Assembly (NCBI RefSeq): GCF_029223525.1
Contig: NZ_JARHTQ010000006.1
Span: 248,001 to 312,000, forward strand
Length of the DNA stretch: 64,000 nucleotides
Direction of reading: 5' to 3'
Source of the DNA: Streptantibioticus ferralitis
GTDB taxonomy: Bacteria > Actinomycetota > Actinomycetes > Streptomycetales > Streptomycetaceae
Part shown: positions 25,684 through 33,835 of the stretch, piece by piece
How positions within the stretch are numbered: position 1 is the stretch's first letter
Layout of the letters: the number at the start of each line of letters is the position of its first letter
Made by a program: the position numbers and the translations under genes
The notes under the pieces: model-generated
The model's database searches: none
Told to the model about the DNA's origin: nothing
What the model saw: the letters and a program-made list of their open reading frames with translations, nothing else

Positions 25684-28600
25684 CCCGCGCTCCCCGGGCT
25701 GGAGTGCCACAGCTTGCGGCCGGTGGCGGCGCCTTCGCCGGGCGGCTGCAGGTCGGCCCACGGGTGGAGCTGGTAGCCGGTGGGCAGGTGGAGACGGCGG
25801 CCGCCGGAACCGTCCGTGTCGTCCGGCGGTCCGTCCGGCGCCGCCAGTCGCGCCGCGACCGCGTCCAGCCCGCCTTCCCGGCGCAGTTCGGCCAGTTCCC
25901 CGAGGTTCCACGCGGCGGCGCCGACCACACTGAGGCTGCGCGGACCGCGCCGCTGCACCACTCCTCGCACCAGCAGCAGCCAGGAGTGGAAGACGGTGTG
26001 CGCGCAGGCGGCGTGGCTGTCGTCGAAGAAGGCGAGGTCGACCAGGCCGGTGCCGTCGTCGAGGGTGGTGAAGATGACCCGGCGGCCGGAGCGGATCGGC
26101 GGGGTCTGGGTGGCCGCCTTCGCCCCGGCCACCAGGACGGTCTCGCCGTGCCGTACCCCGCTCAGCCGGTTCGCCGGGACCACGCCCAACTCCCCCAGGA
26201 ACGCGCGGTGGTCGTCCATCAGGTGCCGGGAGGCGTCCATGCCGAGCACACCGAGTTCGGCACCCAGCCGCTCGTCGTCGTCCATGTCGGGCAGCCCGGC
26301 CGAGACCCCGCCCCCCGTGGACTCCCCGACGGGCAGTGGGAGTTGGCCGTCGTGCGCGGACGCCTTGCGGCCACGGTGCAGTTCGGCGGTCTGCAGCAGC
26401 AGATCCCGCCGGTTCGCGCCGAAGGCGTCCAACGCGCCGACCCTGACCAGCCGTTCGGCGATCGGGCGGCTGGGGCGCCCCCGCTGCCAGAGGTCCGAGA
26501 GCGAGGCGTACGGCTGTCCGGCGACCAGCCGGGCGGCCTCCTCCCCGCTGATGCCGTGCACCTCGGAGAGGGCCAACCGCAAACCCCACTCGCCAGACAC
26601 CAGTTCGATTCGATAATCCGTACCGGACCGGTTGACGTCCAACGGCAGCACCGGCACCCCGTGCCGCCGTGCGTCGGCGAGCAGCAACCGCTTGGGGTAC
26701 ATACCGGGATCATGGGTGAGCACTCCGGCGTAGAAGGCCGCCGGATGGTGGGCCTTGAGCCAGGCCGACTGATAGGTCGGCACGGCGAAGGCGACCGCGT
26801 GCGCCTTGCAGAAGCCGTAGGAGCCGAAGGCTTCGAGGATCTCCCAGGTGTGCCTGATGACCTCCGGCGGGTAGTCACGTCCGCGCGCCCGCGCCGCGAA
26901 CCACGCCCGTACCCGCCCCTGCAGATCGGGGACGGACAACGCGCGCCGCTTCTCGTCGGCTTCGTCCCGGGCGCAGCCGGTCATGATCCGGATGATCTCG
27001 ATCACTTGCTCGTGGAAGACGACAACTCCGTATGTCTCGCTCAGCACTTCCACCAGGTCGGGGTGCGGATAGCGGGGCTGCTTGCGGCCGTGCCTGGCCT
27101 CGATGAACGGGCGCACCATGTCAGCGGCCACCGGGCCCGGCCGGAAGAGCGAGATGTCGACCACGAGGTCGTGGAAGGTGCTGGGTTGCAGACGGCCGAT
27201 CAGGTCGCGCTGGCCCGGCGACTCGATCTGGAAGCAGCCGAGCGTCTCGCTGGACCTGATCAGCTCAAAGGTCGCACGGTCACCCGGCGGCACGGCGTCC
27301 AGATCGATCCGCTCTCCCGAGGCGCGCTCCACCTCCTTCAGCGCGTGCGCCATCGCGGACTGCATCCGCACTCCCAGCACATCGAGCTTGAGCAGTCCGA
27401 GTTCCTCCACGTCGTCCTTGTCGAACTGCGACATCGGGAAGCCCTCGCCGCTGGTCGGCATGACCGGGGTGCGGTCCAGCAGTCCGGCGTCGGAGAGCAG
27501 CACCCCGCACGGGTGCATGGCGACCCCGCGCGGCAGTCCGTCCAGCGCCTCGACCAGCTCCCACATCCGTCCGTACCGGTCCGCGTCGATCCCCCGCAGC
27601 TCGGGCAGCTCGGCGAGCGCGGCGCGGGCGTCACGTGCCCGGATGTGCGGGAAGGACTTCGCCAGCCGGTCGGTCTCCACCGGGTCCACACCGAGGGCGG
27701 CGCCCACATCCCGTACGGCGTGCCGGACCCGGTAGGTCTCGGGCATGGCGACGGTCGCGACGCGTTCGGCGCCGAAGCGGTCGAAGATCGTCCGGTAGAC
27801 CTCAAGCCGCCGGGCGGACTCCACGTCGATGTCGATGTCGGGGAGCGTGGTCCGGCGGTCCGACAGGAAGCGCTCCATCAGCAGATCGTGCTCGACGGGG
27901 TCGGCGCCCGCGATCCCCAGCAGATGGTTGACCAGGCAGGACGCGCCCGAGCCGCGCGCCGCGACCCGGATGCCGAGGGCCCGGGTGTCGTCGACGACCC
28001 GGGCGACGGTGAGGAAGTACCCGGCGTAGCCCAGTCGTTCGATGATGCCCAGCTCGTGTTCCAGCCGGTTCCAGCGCTCGCGGCTGCGGTCGTACCCCCT
28101 GACCACCATGGCGGCGGCGCACCGGGACCGCAGCACCCGGTCGGCGCTGCGGGTACGGGCCCCGACCAGCCCCGGTTCGGGGAGGTGCACCCGGCCCATG
28201 CCGAGGTCGTCGGCCGGATCGACGACACATTCCGCGGCGGTACGCGCCGTCTCGTCCAGCAGCCGGTACGCGACCGCGCGCCGGAATCCGGCGGCCTCGG
28301 CCACCCGCTCGGCGATCCTGACCATGGAGCCGGTGTCCTTGAGCCAGCGCTCTCCGGTGTCCAGCGACTCCTGCTTGCGCGCGTCGATGGGTACCAGCAG
28401 GCGCGCCGCGTCCAGCACGTCCGCGACCTCGCCCTGGCCGGGGTCGGCGTACCGCACGGCGTTGCTCAGCACCGGCCGCACCCCCTGCTCGGCGGCGAAG
28501 CCGAGGACGCGGGCGGCCAGCCGCAGCGAGCCGGGGCCGGTGCCGTGCCGCCCGTAGTACGCGGCCTCCAGGCGCAGCGCGTCCCCGTACATCTCGCGCC

Positions 28601-29111
28601 AGGGCGCGAGCAGCCGCGCGGCCCGGTCGGGTCGCCCGGCGGCCAGTTCCCGGCCGACCTCGGAGTCGGCGCCCAGCAGTACGGTGACTCCTTCGGCCCC
28701 TACACCGGTCAGGTCCTCCCAGGTCAGCCGGGGGAGACCGGTGGCGCGGTGCGCTGCCGAGACCAGTCGGCACAGCGCGGCCCAACCGGCCGCCCTGTCA
28801 CGGGCGAGGAAGATCGCGCGCGGCGCCGACTCGTCGATGAAGGCACCGCCCCGGACCGGCGAGGGCCGCCGCGGCGCGGCGTCCCTGGACGCCCGCTCCG
28901 GTACGGCGAGCCCCGCCCCGAAGACCGGCCGCACCCCCGCTTTCCGGCACGCACCGGCGAAACGCACCGCTCCGGCAACGGTGTCCCGGTCGGTCAGCGC
29001 GAGCGCGTCCATCCCCCGCTCGGCGGCACACTCGGCCAGCCGCTCCGGATGGCTGGCCCCGTACCGCATCGAGAAGCCGGAGAGGGCATGCAGGTGTGTA
29101 AAGCCCGACAT
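25680..29111 (-). CDS. dnaE2: Error-prone DNA polymerase III alpha subunit
   Basis: 1143 aa from ATG 29111 with GGGAGG upstream; an in-frame start at 29210 would be inside the SOS-box region. The PHP domain (THLHALSGFSMRYGASHP, DALALTDRDTVAG) is followed by the C-family polymerase core, with the catalytic TLPDIDIDVES and the GSGASCLVNHLLGI segment, then helix-hairpin-helix and OB parts (VLVAGAKAATQTPP). It is the translesion, mutagenic polymerase used in SOS mutagenesis. It is the first gene of an operon with the ImuB-like gene, behind a LexA box. Confidence 0.96.
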   Translation of the reverse strand: MSGFTHLHALSGFSMRYGASHPERLAECAAERGMDALALTDRDTVAGAVRFAGACRKAGVRPVFGAGLAVPERASRDAAPRRPSPVRGGAFIDESAPRAIFLARDRAAGWAALCRLVSAAHRATGLPRLTWEDLTGVGAEGVTVLLGADSEVGRELAAGRPDRAARLLAPWREMYGDALRLEAAYYGRHGTGPGSLRLAARVLGFAAEQGVRPVLSNAVRYADPGQGEVADVLDAARLLVPIDARKQESLDTGERWLKDTGSMVRIAERVAEAAGFRRAVAYRLLDETARTAAECVVDPADDLGMGRVHLPEPGLVGARTRSADRVLRSRCAAAMVVRGYDRSRERWNRLEHELGIIERLGYAGYFLTVARVVDDTRALGIRVAARGSGASCLVNHLLGIAGADPVEHDLLMERFLSDRRTTLPDIDIDVESARRLEVYRTIFDRFGAERVATVAMPETYRVRHAVRDVGAALGVDPVETDRLAKSFPHIRARDARAALAELPELRGIDADRYGRMWELVEALDGLPRGVAMHPCGVLLSDAGLLDRTPVMPTSGEGFPMSQFDKDDVEELGLLKLDVLGVRMQSAMAHALKEVERASGERIDLDAVPPGDRATFELIRSSETLGCFQIESPGQRDLIGRLQPSTFHDLVVDISLFRPGPVAADMVRPFIEARHGRKQPRYPHPDLVEVLSETYGVVVFHEQVIEIIRIMTGCARDEADEKRRALSVPDLQGRVRAWFAARARGRDYPPEVIRHTWEILEAFGSYGFCKAHAVAFAVPTYQSAWLKAHHPAAFYAGVLTHDPGMYPKRLLLADARRHGVPVLPLDVNRSGTDYRIELVSGEWGLRLALSEVHGISGEEAARLVAGQPYASLSDLWQRGRPSRPIAERLVRVGALDAFGANRRDLLLQTAELHRGRKASAHDGQLPLPVGESTGGGVSAGLPDMDDDERLGAELGVLGMDASRHLMDDHRAFLGELGVVPANRLSGVRHGETVLVAGAKAATQTPPIRSGRRVIFTTLDDGTGLVDLAFFDDSHAACAHTVFHSWLLLVRGVVQRRGPRSLSVVGAAAWNLGELAELRREGGLDAVAARLAAPDGPPDDTDGSGGRRLHLPTGYQLHPWADLQPPGEGAATGRKLWHSSPGSAG

Positions 29112-29190
29112 ACACACCTCCCGCTTCCCACGCGTCCCCTCCCCTTCGATCCGTCTCTCGGACCTCCTCAGCTCCACCTTAAACCAGGTT

Positions 29191-29206
29191 TCGAATATTC
29201 GTTCGA
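29191..29206. promoter_or_regulatory. LexA/SOS box TCGAATATTCGTTCGA
   Basis: TCGAA-N6-TTCGA is a perfect 5-bp dyad fitting the actinobacterial and Gram-positive SOS consensus (CGAAC-N4-GTTCG type, with one deviation). It lies 80 bp upstream of dnaE2, where LexA would repress the dnaE2/imuB-like operon until DNA damage. Confidence 0.8.
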
Positions 29207-29354
29207 ACATGATGTAACGGTGTTCTTGGGGCGCGAAACGGGGCAGTATGTCCGATTCACATCAGCCGATGACCGCGGCGAAAACGCCGTCCCCGGTGAT
29301 CCGACGGCTAGCATCTCCGCCACCGTCCCGTCCCCGACCGCGGAGTGCTCGGCT

Positions 29355-29608
29355 GTGCCTCAGCCTCGACTGGGCGTTGCCATCCTGACGATGGGAAGCC
29401 GCCCGAAGGGGTTGAACGCCCTCCTGGAGTCGGTGGCCCAACAGGACGTGCGCTCCTCACGCTGCTGCGCAGCCGGTCCCTGGCGGGCTTGCGGGCATGG
29501 ACCGGCGGATTCATCGAGGGCGTCCGCACCCCCTGCGGCCGGCGCCGCCCCATGCGCTGGCGCACGGTGTGGTGGATGACCAGGCTGGGGCGGCCGCCGG
29601 TGGTGTGA
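29355..29608 (+). pseudogene. Remnant of a family 2 glycosyltransferase
   Basis: Starting at GTG 29355 one frame reads GVAILTMGSRPKGLNALLESVAQQDV, the usual N-terminus of a GT2 protein. From about 29455 a different frame reads LTLLRSRSLAGLRAWTGGFIEGVRTPCGRRRPMRW...RLGRPPVV and stops at 29608, the usual C-terminus of such proteins. The catalytic core of some 200 residues is missing and the two ends are out of frame. The 5' flank carries the SOS box of the divergent dnaE2. Confidence 0.72.
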
Positions 29609-29700
29609 CACGCCCGGACGGCAGCCGTCGATGTCACAGCCGCGTGATGTGATCTGTCGAGGCGAAGACGTTCGGGCGGAAGTGGCGGGAGCGCGTTGCG

Positions 29701-30225
29701 GTGACGGAGCGAACGAGCGGTGTACGGGTGCGGATCGAGCCCTGGGCGGATGGCGATCTCGAACTGTTGCGGCGCCTCAACGCGCCGGAGATGACGGAGC
29801 ATCTGGGCGGACCGGAGACCGAGGAGCAGGTGCTCGCGCGGCACGCGCGGTACGTGGACATCGCCGGGACGGGGACCGGGCGGATGTTCCGGATCGTGCT
29901 GCTGCCGCAGGGCGAGGTGGTCGGGAGCGTGGGGTACTGGGAACGGGCGTGGCGGGAGGAGACCGTGTACGAGACGGGCTGGGGAGTCCTGCCGCCCTTC
30001 CAGCGCAGGGGCATCGCCGCGGCCGCGGTGGCGGCGGCCGTGACCAGTGCTCAGGCGGAGCGGGCGCATCGGCACCTGCACGCGTTCCCGTCCATCGACA
30101 ATCCGGCGTCGAACGCGCTGTGCCGCAAGCTCGGATTCTCGTTGCTGGGCGAGTGCGACTTCGAGTATCCGCCGGGCAGCCCCATGCGGTGCAACGACTG
30201 GCGTCTGGAACTCACCGCCGGGTGA
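29701..30225 (+). CDS. GNAT-family N-acetyltransferase
   Basis: 174 aa from GTG 29701 with GGGAG eight bases upstream. The acetyl-CoA loop is GWGVLPPFQRRGIAAAAVAAAV (Q/RxxGxG/A variant), followed by the FPSIDNPASNALCRKLGF motif of the RimJ/RimL-like group. Substrate unknown (an amine or protein N-terminus). It stands alone, 92 bp after the GT2 remnant. Confidence 0.9.
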   Translation: MTERTSGVRVRIEPWADGDLELLRRLNAPEMTEHLGGPETEEQVLARHARYVDIAGTGTGRMFRIVLLPQGEVVGSVGYWERAWREETVYETGWGVLPPFQRRGIAAAAVAAAVTSAQAERAHRHLHAFPSIDNPASNALCRKLGFSLLGECDFEYPPGSPMRCNDWRLELTAG

Positions 30226-30345
30226 CCGCGTTCCCTGGGCCGCGGTGAGGGCGGCGACCAGTGGCCACGGCAGGCCCAGCCGACCGCCTTCCCGTTGGCC
30301 GACTGAACCGTCGCGCGGAACCGCCACCGGCCCGTCCACGTCCCG

Positions 30346-30882
30346 ATGACCATGAACGCGATGACGGACATCAGACCCGCGACGACCGCCGATCTCGACG
30401 CGATGGTCGATGTGCACACCCAGGCACGCACCGCCTACTACCGGGCGGGCGGGTTAGCGGAGGCGGAACTGACCGACCCGGTCGAGCGGGCGGAACGGTT
30501 TGCCGGATGGCGGCGGGCGATCAGCGGCGAGGGCCTCGTCACGTTGTGCGCGGTGCGCGACGGCGCGGTGGTGGGCGTGCTGTCAATGGGGCCGCCGCAT
30601 GAGCAGGACGCTGAACCCGGTTCCGTCGGCGAGCTGTACCAGATCCATGTCCGGCCCGGCAGTTGGGGGTTGGGCATCGGCGGCCGGTTGCACGCGGCGT
30701 ATGTCACGGCGCTGCGGGACGCGTCCGTGCCGTACGGCAGGCTCAGCGTCTGGGAGCGCAACGACCGCGCCCGGGGGTTCTACGCCCGCCACGGCTGGCG
30801 GCCGGACGGGCATCACACGCCCGGCCCGGGCGGCGCGGACTATCTACGGATGCGGCTCGCCGTCCGCGGCATCGGCGGCTGA
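30346..30882 (+). CDS. GNAT-family N-acetyltransferase with a TTA codon
   Basis: 178 aa. The acetyl-CoA site is QIHVRPGSWGLGIGGRLHAAYV, followed by SVWERNDRARGFYARHGWRPDG. Leu37 is encoded by TTA (30454-30456), one of only two TTA codons I found in genes of this window, so translation may depend on the bldA leucyl-tRNA and peak late in development. The last 39 bp overlap the 3' end of the convergent cytochrome gene. Substrate unknown. Confidence 0.9.
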   Translation: MTMNAMTDIRPATTADLDAMVDVHTQARTAYYRAGGLAEAELTDPVERAERFAGWRRAISGEGLVTLCAVRDGAVVGVLSMGPPHEQDAEPGSVGELYQIHVRPGSWGLGIGGRLHAAYVTALRDASVPYGRLSVWERNDRARGFYARHGWRPDGHHTPGPGGADYLRMRLAVRGIGG

Positions 30883-31518
30883 CTCCCGGCTCTCCTCCTT
30901 CTCCCACAGCGGATGCTCGCGGCGCGCCCAGGCGCGCGCCACCCAGCCGGTGCGCAGACCCCGGCGCGCCTCCGGGTCGCGCGACGCCATCCACAGATGG
31001 CCCGCGACCAGCACGCCGATCACCAGCGCCAGCCAGTCGTGGACGAAGGTGGCCCCGGTACGCCACAGCAGCGGGGTGAGATGGGTGAACCACATGATCA
31101 GGCCGGTCCCGAGCATCACCAGCACCGCGCCCGCGACGAAGGCCGCGTACAGCTTCTGTCCGGCGTTGAACTTGCCCGCCGGGGCCGGGCGGGGCACCGT
31201 CCGGTAGCGCAGTGCGGCGCTCAGCCAGCGCCGGTCGTGTGTGCCGAAACGGTTCAGGCGGCGCAGGTCGGCGCGGAAGGCCCGGGAGACCAGACCGGCC
31301 AGCAGCGGCAGCGGAAGCAGCAGCCCGGACCACTCGTGCACGGTCACCAACAGCCTGCGGCGGCCGACCAGTTCGGCGAGCGCGGGCAGGTACAGGAAGG
31401 CGGCGGTGAGCAGCGCGATGCCCATCAGTACGGCCGTGGTGCGGTGGATCCAGCGCTCGGCGGTGGTGAAGCGGCGCAGCGCCGTCTCGGTGGCGGGCGG
31501 TTCAAGACGTAGGGGCAT
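30844..31518 (-). CDS. Cytochrome b/b6-type membrane subunit
   Basis: 224 aa from ATG 31518; the longer upstream extension is read-through of the molybdoenzyme gene. At least four transmembrane helices are visible with histidines placed for haem: ERWIHRTTAVLMGIALL, TVHEWSGLLLPLPLLAG, FVHDWLALVIGVLVAGHLWMA. The gene overlaps the end of the molybdoenzyme gene by 17 bp, so the two are co-translated, and it is likely the quinol-linked electron donor or acceptor for that periplasmic enzyme. The C-terminus is charged and cytoplasmic. Confidence 0.87.
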   Translation of the reverse strand: MPLRLEPPATETALRRFTTAERWIHRTTAVLMGIALLTAAFLYLPALAELVGRRRLLVTVHEWSGLLLPLPLLAGLVSRAFRADLRRLNRFGTHDRRWLSAALRYRTVPRPAPAGKFNAGQKLYAAFVAGAVLVMLGTGLIMWFTHLTPLLWRTGATFVHDWLALVIGVLVAGHLWMASRDPEARRGLRTGWVARAWARREHPLWEKEESRESAADAADGEPHP

Positions 31519-32218
31519 CGTCGCGTCCGTTCGACCTGCCCACCCATGCGTCCACGTCGTACCCGTAGTGCTCCCAGTAGCCGGGCTGCACATGGTCGGT
31601 GACGGTGATCCCGGAGAGCCACTTGGCGGACTTGTAGAAGTACATGGGCGCGGCGTACAGCCGTACCGGGCCGCCGTGGGCGGCGGTCACCGGTTTGTCG
31701 TCCATCTCGTAGGCGATCAGCATGTCCGGGCGTCGGGCCTGGTCCAGGGTCAGGCTCTCGCTGTACACGCCGTCGAAGCAGGTGAAGCTGAGCGCCTTCG
31801 CCTCTGGCCGGACACCGACCACCGCCAGCAGATCGGCGAGCCGGACTCCGGTGAACGCGTAGTGCGGCACCCGCCAGCCGGTCACGCACTGCACATCCCG
31901 TACCAGCCGGGTGGGCCGCATGGCCTTCAGCTGCGCCAGAGTGTAGGTGGTCGGGCGGTCCACCAGGCCGTCCACCGTCAGCCGGTAGTCGGTGTCCGAG
32001 CGGTGCGGCACCGAGGCAGCCACCGAGTAGAAGCGGAAGCCCTGGCCGCCGGGCAGCAGCCCGGACAGACCGGTCGGGTCCTTGGCCGTGACGGAGGCCA
32101 GGAAGCCGTCGAGCCCGTTCTGCAGGTATCCCCCCGCGGCCACCCCCGCCGCACCGAGCCCGAGCATGCCGAGCACCACCCGCCGACCGACGGGGGCGCC
32201 GGTGCCGTCCTTCCTCAT
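31502..32218 (-). CDS. YedY/SUOX-like molybdopterin oxidoreductase
   Basis: 238 aa. A Tat-like N-terminus (GRRVVLGMLGLGAAGVAAGG) precedes the sulfite-oxidase fold. DVQCVTGW carries the Cys that ligates molybdenum, and GGPVRLYAAPMYFYKSAKWLSGI matches the cofactor pocket. The fold family includes MsrP, which repairs methionine sulfoxide in exported proteins, and sulfite oxidases; with a cytochrome b partner the MsrPQ-like role is the closest parallel. The actual substrate is not known. Confidence 0.9.
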   Translation of the reverse strand: MRKDGTGAPVGRRVVLGMLGLGAAGVAAGGYLQNGLDGFLASVTAKDPTGLSGLLPGGQGFRFYSVAASVPHRSDTDYRLTVDGLVDRPTTYTLAQLKAMRPTRLVRDVQCVTGWRVPHYAFTGVRLADLLAVVGVRPEAKALSFTCFDGVYSESLTLDQARRPDMLIAYEMDDKPVTAAHGGPVRLYAAPMYFYKSAKWLSGITVTDHVQPGYWEHYGYDVDAWVGRSNGRDDAPTS

Positions 32219-32346
32219 ACTCCGATTCGACCACCAGTACCCGCACGGTGACCAGCGGGAACGGCCGTCGCCGGGAAGTCGTCAGGGATTCGTAAGGTTC
32301 CCCTGGGCGATCGTGCGGTTCCCGTCGTCCACGCTGTCCGCGAAAC

Positions 32347-32389
32347 GTCGAAGACCGCCCGCACAGGGTGCGTACGGACGGCCTTCGAC
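32347..32389. terminator. Hairpin after the first S1 protease gene
   Basis: GTCGAAGaCCGcCCG (32347-32361) pairs with CGGaCGGcCTTCGAC (32375-32389) apart from two mismatches. It lies 51 bp past the protease stop and upstream of the start of the molybdoenzyme gene, on the same strand. No U-run; this is the usual high-GC type. Confidence 0.6.
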
Positions 32390-32440
32390 GCGTGGGGGGA
32401 TCACGAAGGTACGAAAGGGTGGTACGGGCCTACCGGTGGG

Positions 32441-33523
32441 CTACGGGATCGACGCCCCCTCGGCGTTCAGCGCCGCCGGCACCGGCTGGAAGAACGTCTC
32501 GCCACCGGAGGTGCAGTCACCGCTGCCGCCGGAGGTCAGACCGAGGGCCGCGTCAGCGTCGAACAGGGCACCGCCGCTGTCGCCCGGCTCGGCGCAGACG
32601 TTGGTGTCGATCAGGCCGGAGACCGTGCCTTCCGAGTAGTTGACGGTGGCGTCGAGGCCGGTGACCGATCCGCCGTGCAGCCCGGAGGTGCTGCCGCTGC
32701 GCTGTACCTGCTCGCCGACCGTCGCGTCGGCGGCATGGGTGATCGCCTGCTGGTTGCCGTCGTAGGTGTCGACCGCGCTGGTGTGGTCGCTGTTCGGGTC
32801 GTCGTACTGGACCAGCGCGTAGTCCGTGCCGGGGAACTGCGAGTCGACGGTCTGGCCGACCTCGGAGCCGCCCTGGGAGTCCGACCAGGTGTTGGAGGCG
32901 TTGCCGCAGTGGCCCGCGGTCAGGAAGAACGGGGCGCCGTTCTTGGTGACGTTGAAGCCGAGCGAGCAGCGCACACCGCTGCCCCAGATGGCGTCGCCGC
33001 TCAGGATGTACGGCTTGAACTGGGACTTCGCCTGCTTGAACACCACCTTGTCGCCGAGCGACTTGACGGCCTTGTTAAGTCTGTCCCGTTTGGCTCCGGT
33101 GACGGTGGGATCCGCGGTGACCACCACCTTGTCGCTGCGCGGGTCCACCGACCACGCGGTGCCGGGTATGCGGGCCTGCTTGCCCAAGGTGACGGTGGCG
33201 GCGTGCAGTTGGGCGGTCGAGTACCTGACGGTCCTGGCCATGGCACCGGCGCCGCGCACACTGCTCGCGTCCGACGGGTCGATGACGTTGACGACGAGCC
33301 GCTTGGCCTGTGCGTCGTAGTACGAGCCGGCCGCACGGTCGCCCAGGTGCGAGGCGAGGGTGGATGCGAGCTTGACGGCGGTGGCCTGGTTCAGGCTCGC
33401 CGGGGCGGCGTTGGCGGTGGTGGCCGCGTTGGCGTTGGGCAGCAGGATGGCGCTGGCCGCGAGTGCGGCGGCGCCCGCGCCTGCGAGGGCGATGCGTCGG
33501 GTGGGGATACGCCGGTGCCTCAA
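32441..33523 (-). CDS. Secreted S1-family serine protease (streptogrisin type)
   Basis: 360 aa from TTG 33523, preceded by GGAGG; the upstream in-frame extension lacks a signal sequence. Layout: signal peptide (RRIALAGAGAAALAASAILLPNANA), a ~150-residue prodomain, and a chymotrypsin-fold protease with TAGHCG (His), DYALVQYD (Asp) and [12 protein letters not shown] (Ser). Cys pairs match streptogrisins. It would be secreted as an inactive precursor and mature by self-cleavage. A close paralogue lies at 36125-37216. Confidence 0.95.
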   Translation of the reverse strand: MRHRRIPTRRIALAGAGAAALAASAILLPNANAATTANAAPASLNQATAVKLASTLASHLGDRAAGSYYDAQAKRLVVNVIDPSDASSVRGAGAMARTVRYSTAQLHAATVTLGKQARIPGTAWSVDPRSDKVVVTADPTVTGAKRDRLNKAVKSLGDKVVFKQAKSQFKPYILSGDAIWGSGVRCSLGFNVTKNGAPFFLTAGHCGNASNTWSDSQGGSEVGQTVDSQFPGTDYALVQYDDPNSDHTSAVDTYDGNQQAITHAADATVGEQVQRSGSTSGLHGGSVTGLDATVNYSEGTVSGLIDTNVCAEPGDSGGALFDADAALGLTSGGSGDCTSGGETFFQPVPAALNAEGASIP

Positions 33524-33633
33524 CTCGGTACCTCCAGTGGGGGTTGGGCCCGCCCGTTGGTCGGGCCCGGAGGGAAAGCAGGGGTGAGACGTGTGCATGC
33601 CAATCGGCGCCGACGAGTATTCCGATAGCACTT

Positions 33634-33672
33634 AGCCGCACGCAAGGCCCAATTCCGGTCTTGCGTGCGGCT
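33634..33672. terminator. Perfect 13-bp hairpin between protease and band-7 gene
   Basis: AGCCGCACGCAAG (33634-33646) and CTTGCGTGCGGCT (33660-33672) are perfectly complementary around a 13-nt loop. The hairpin lies 164 bp past the stop of the band-7 gene and 111 bp ahead of the protease start, so it may end the former or sit in the leader of the latter. The rest of 33524-33835 is AT-richer and probably holds the protease promoter; no gene is seen. Confidence 0.6.
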
Positions 33673-33835
33673 GGAATCCCCCGCCTTGGATGCACCGTTC
33701 GCCCCTGGCGCCCGATTTAGGCGCGCGAAAGCCCCACCCCGACTACCGCGAACCGGCCACCTATGAAGAAGCTGTGAGAATCATGTGAGAGTAAGCGCTG
33801 TCCTGTTACCGCCGATCGCGTCCGGTTAACGGTCA

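Noticed and set aside
25677-29579. 1300-codon open frame on the plus strand
   Set aside because: It is antisense to dnaE2 and the ImuB-like gene, full of Arg, Gly, Pro and Gln runs, and has no domain. It is the usual high-GC mirror frame; its last part only coincides with the GT2 remnant.
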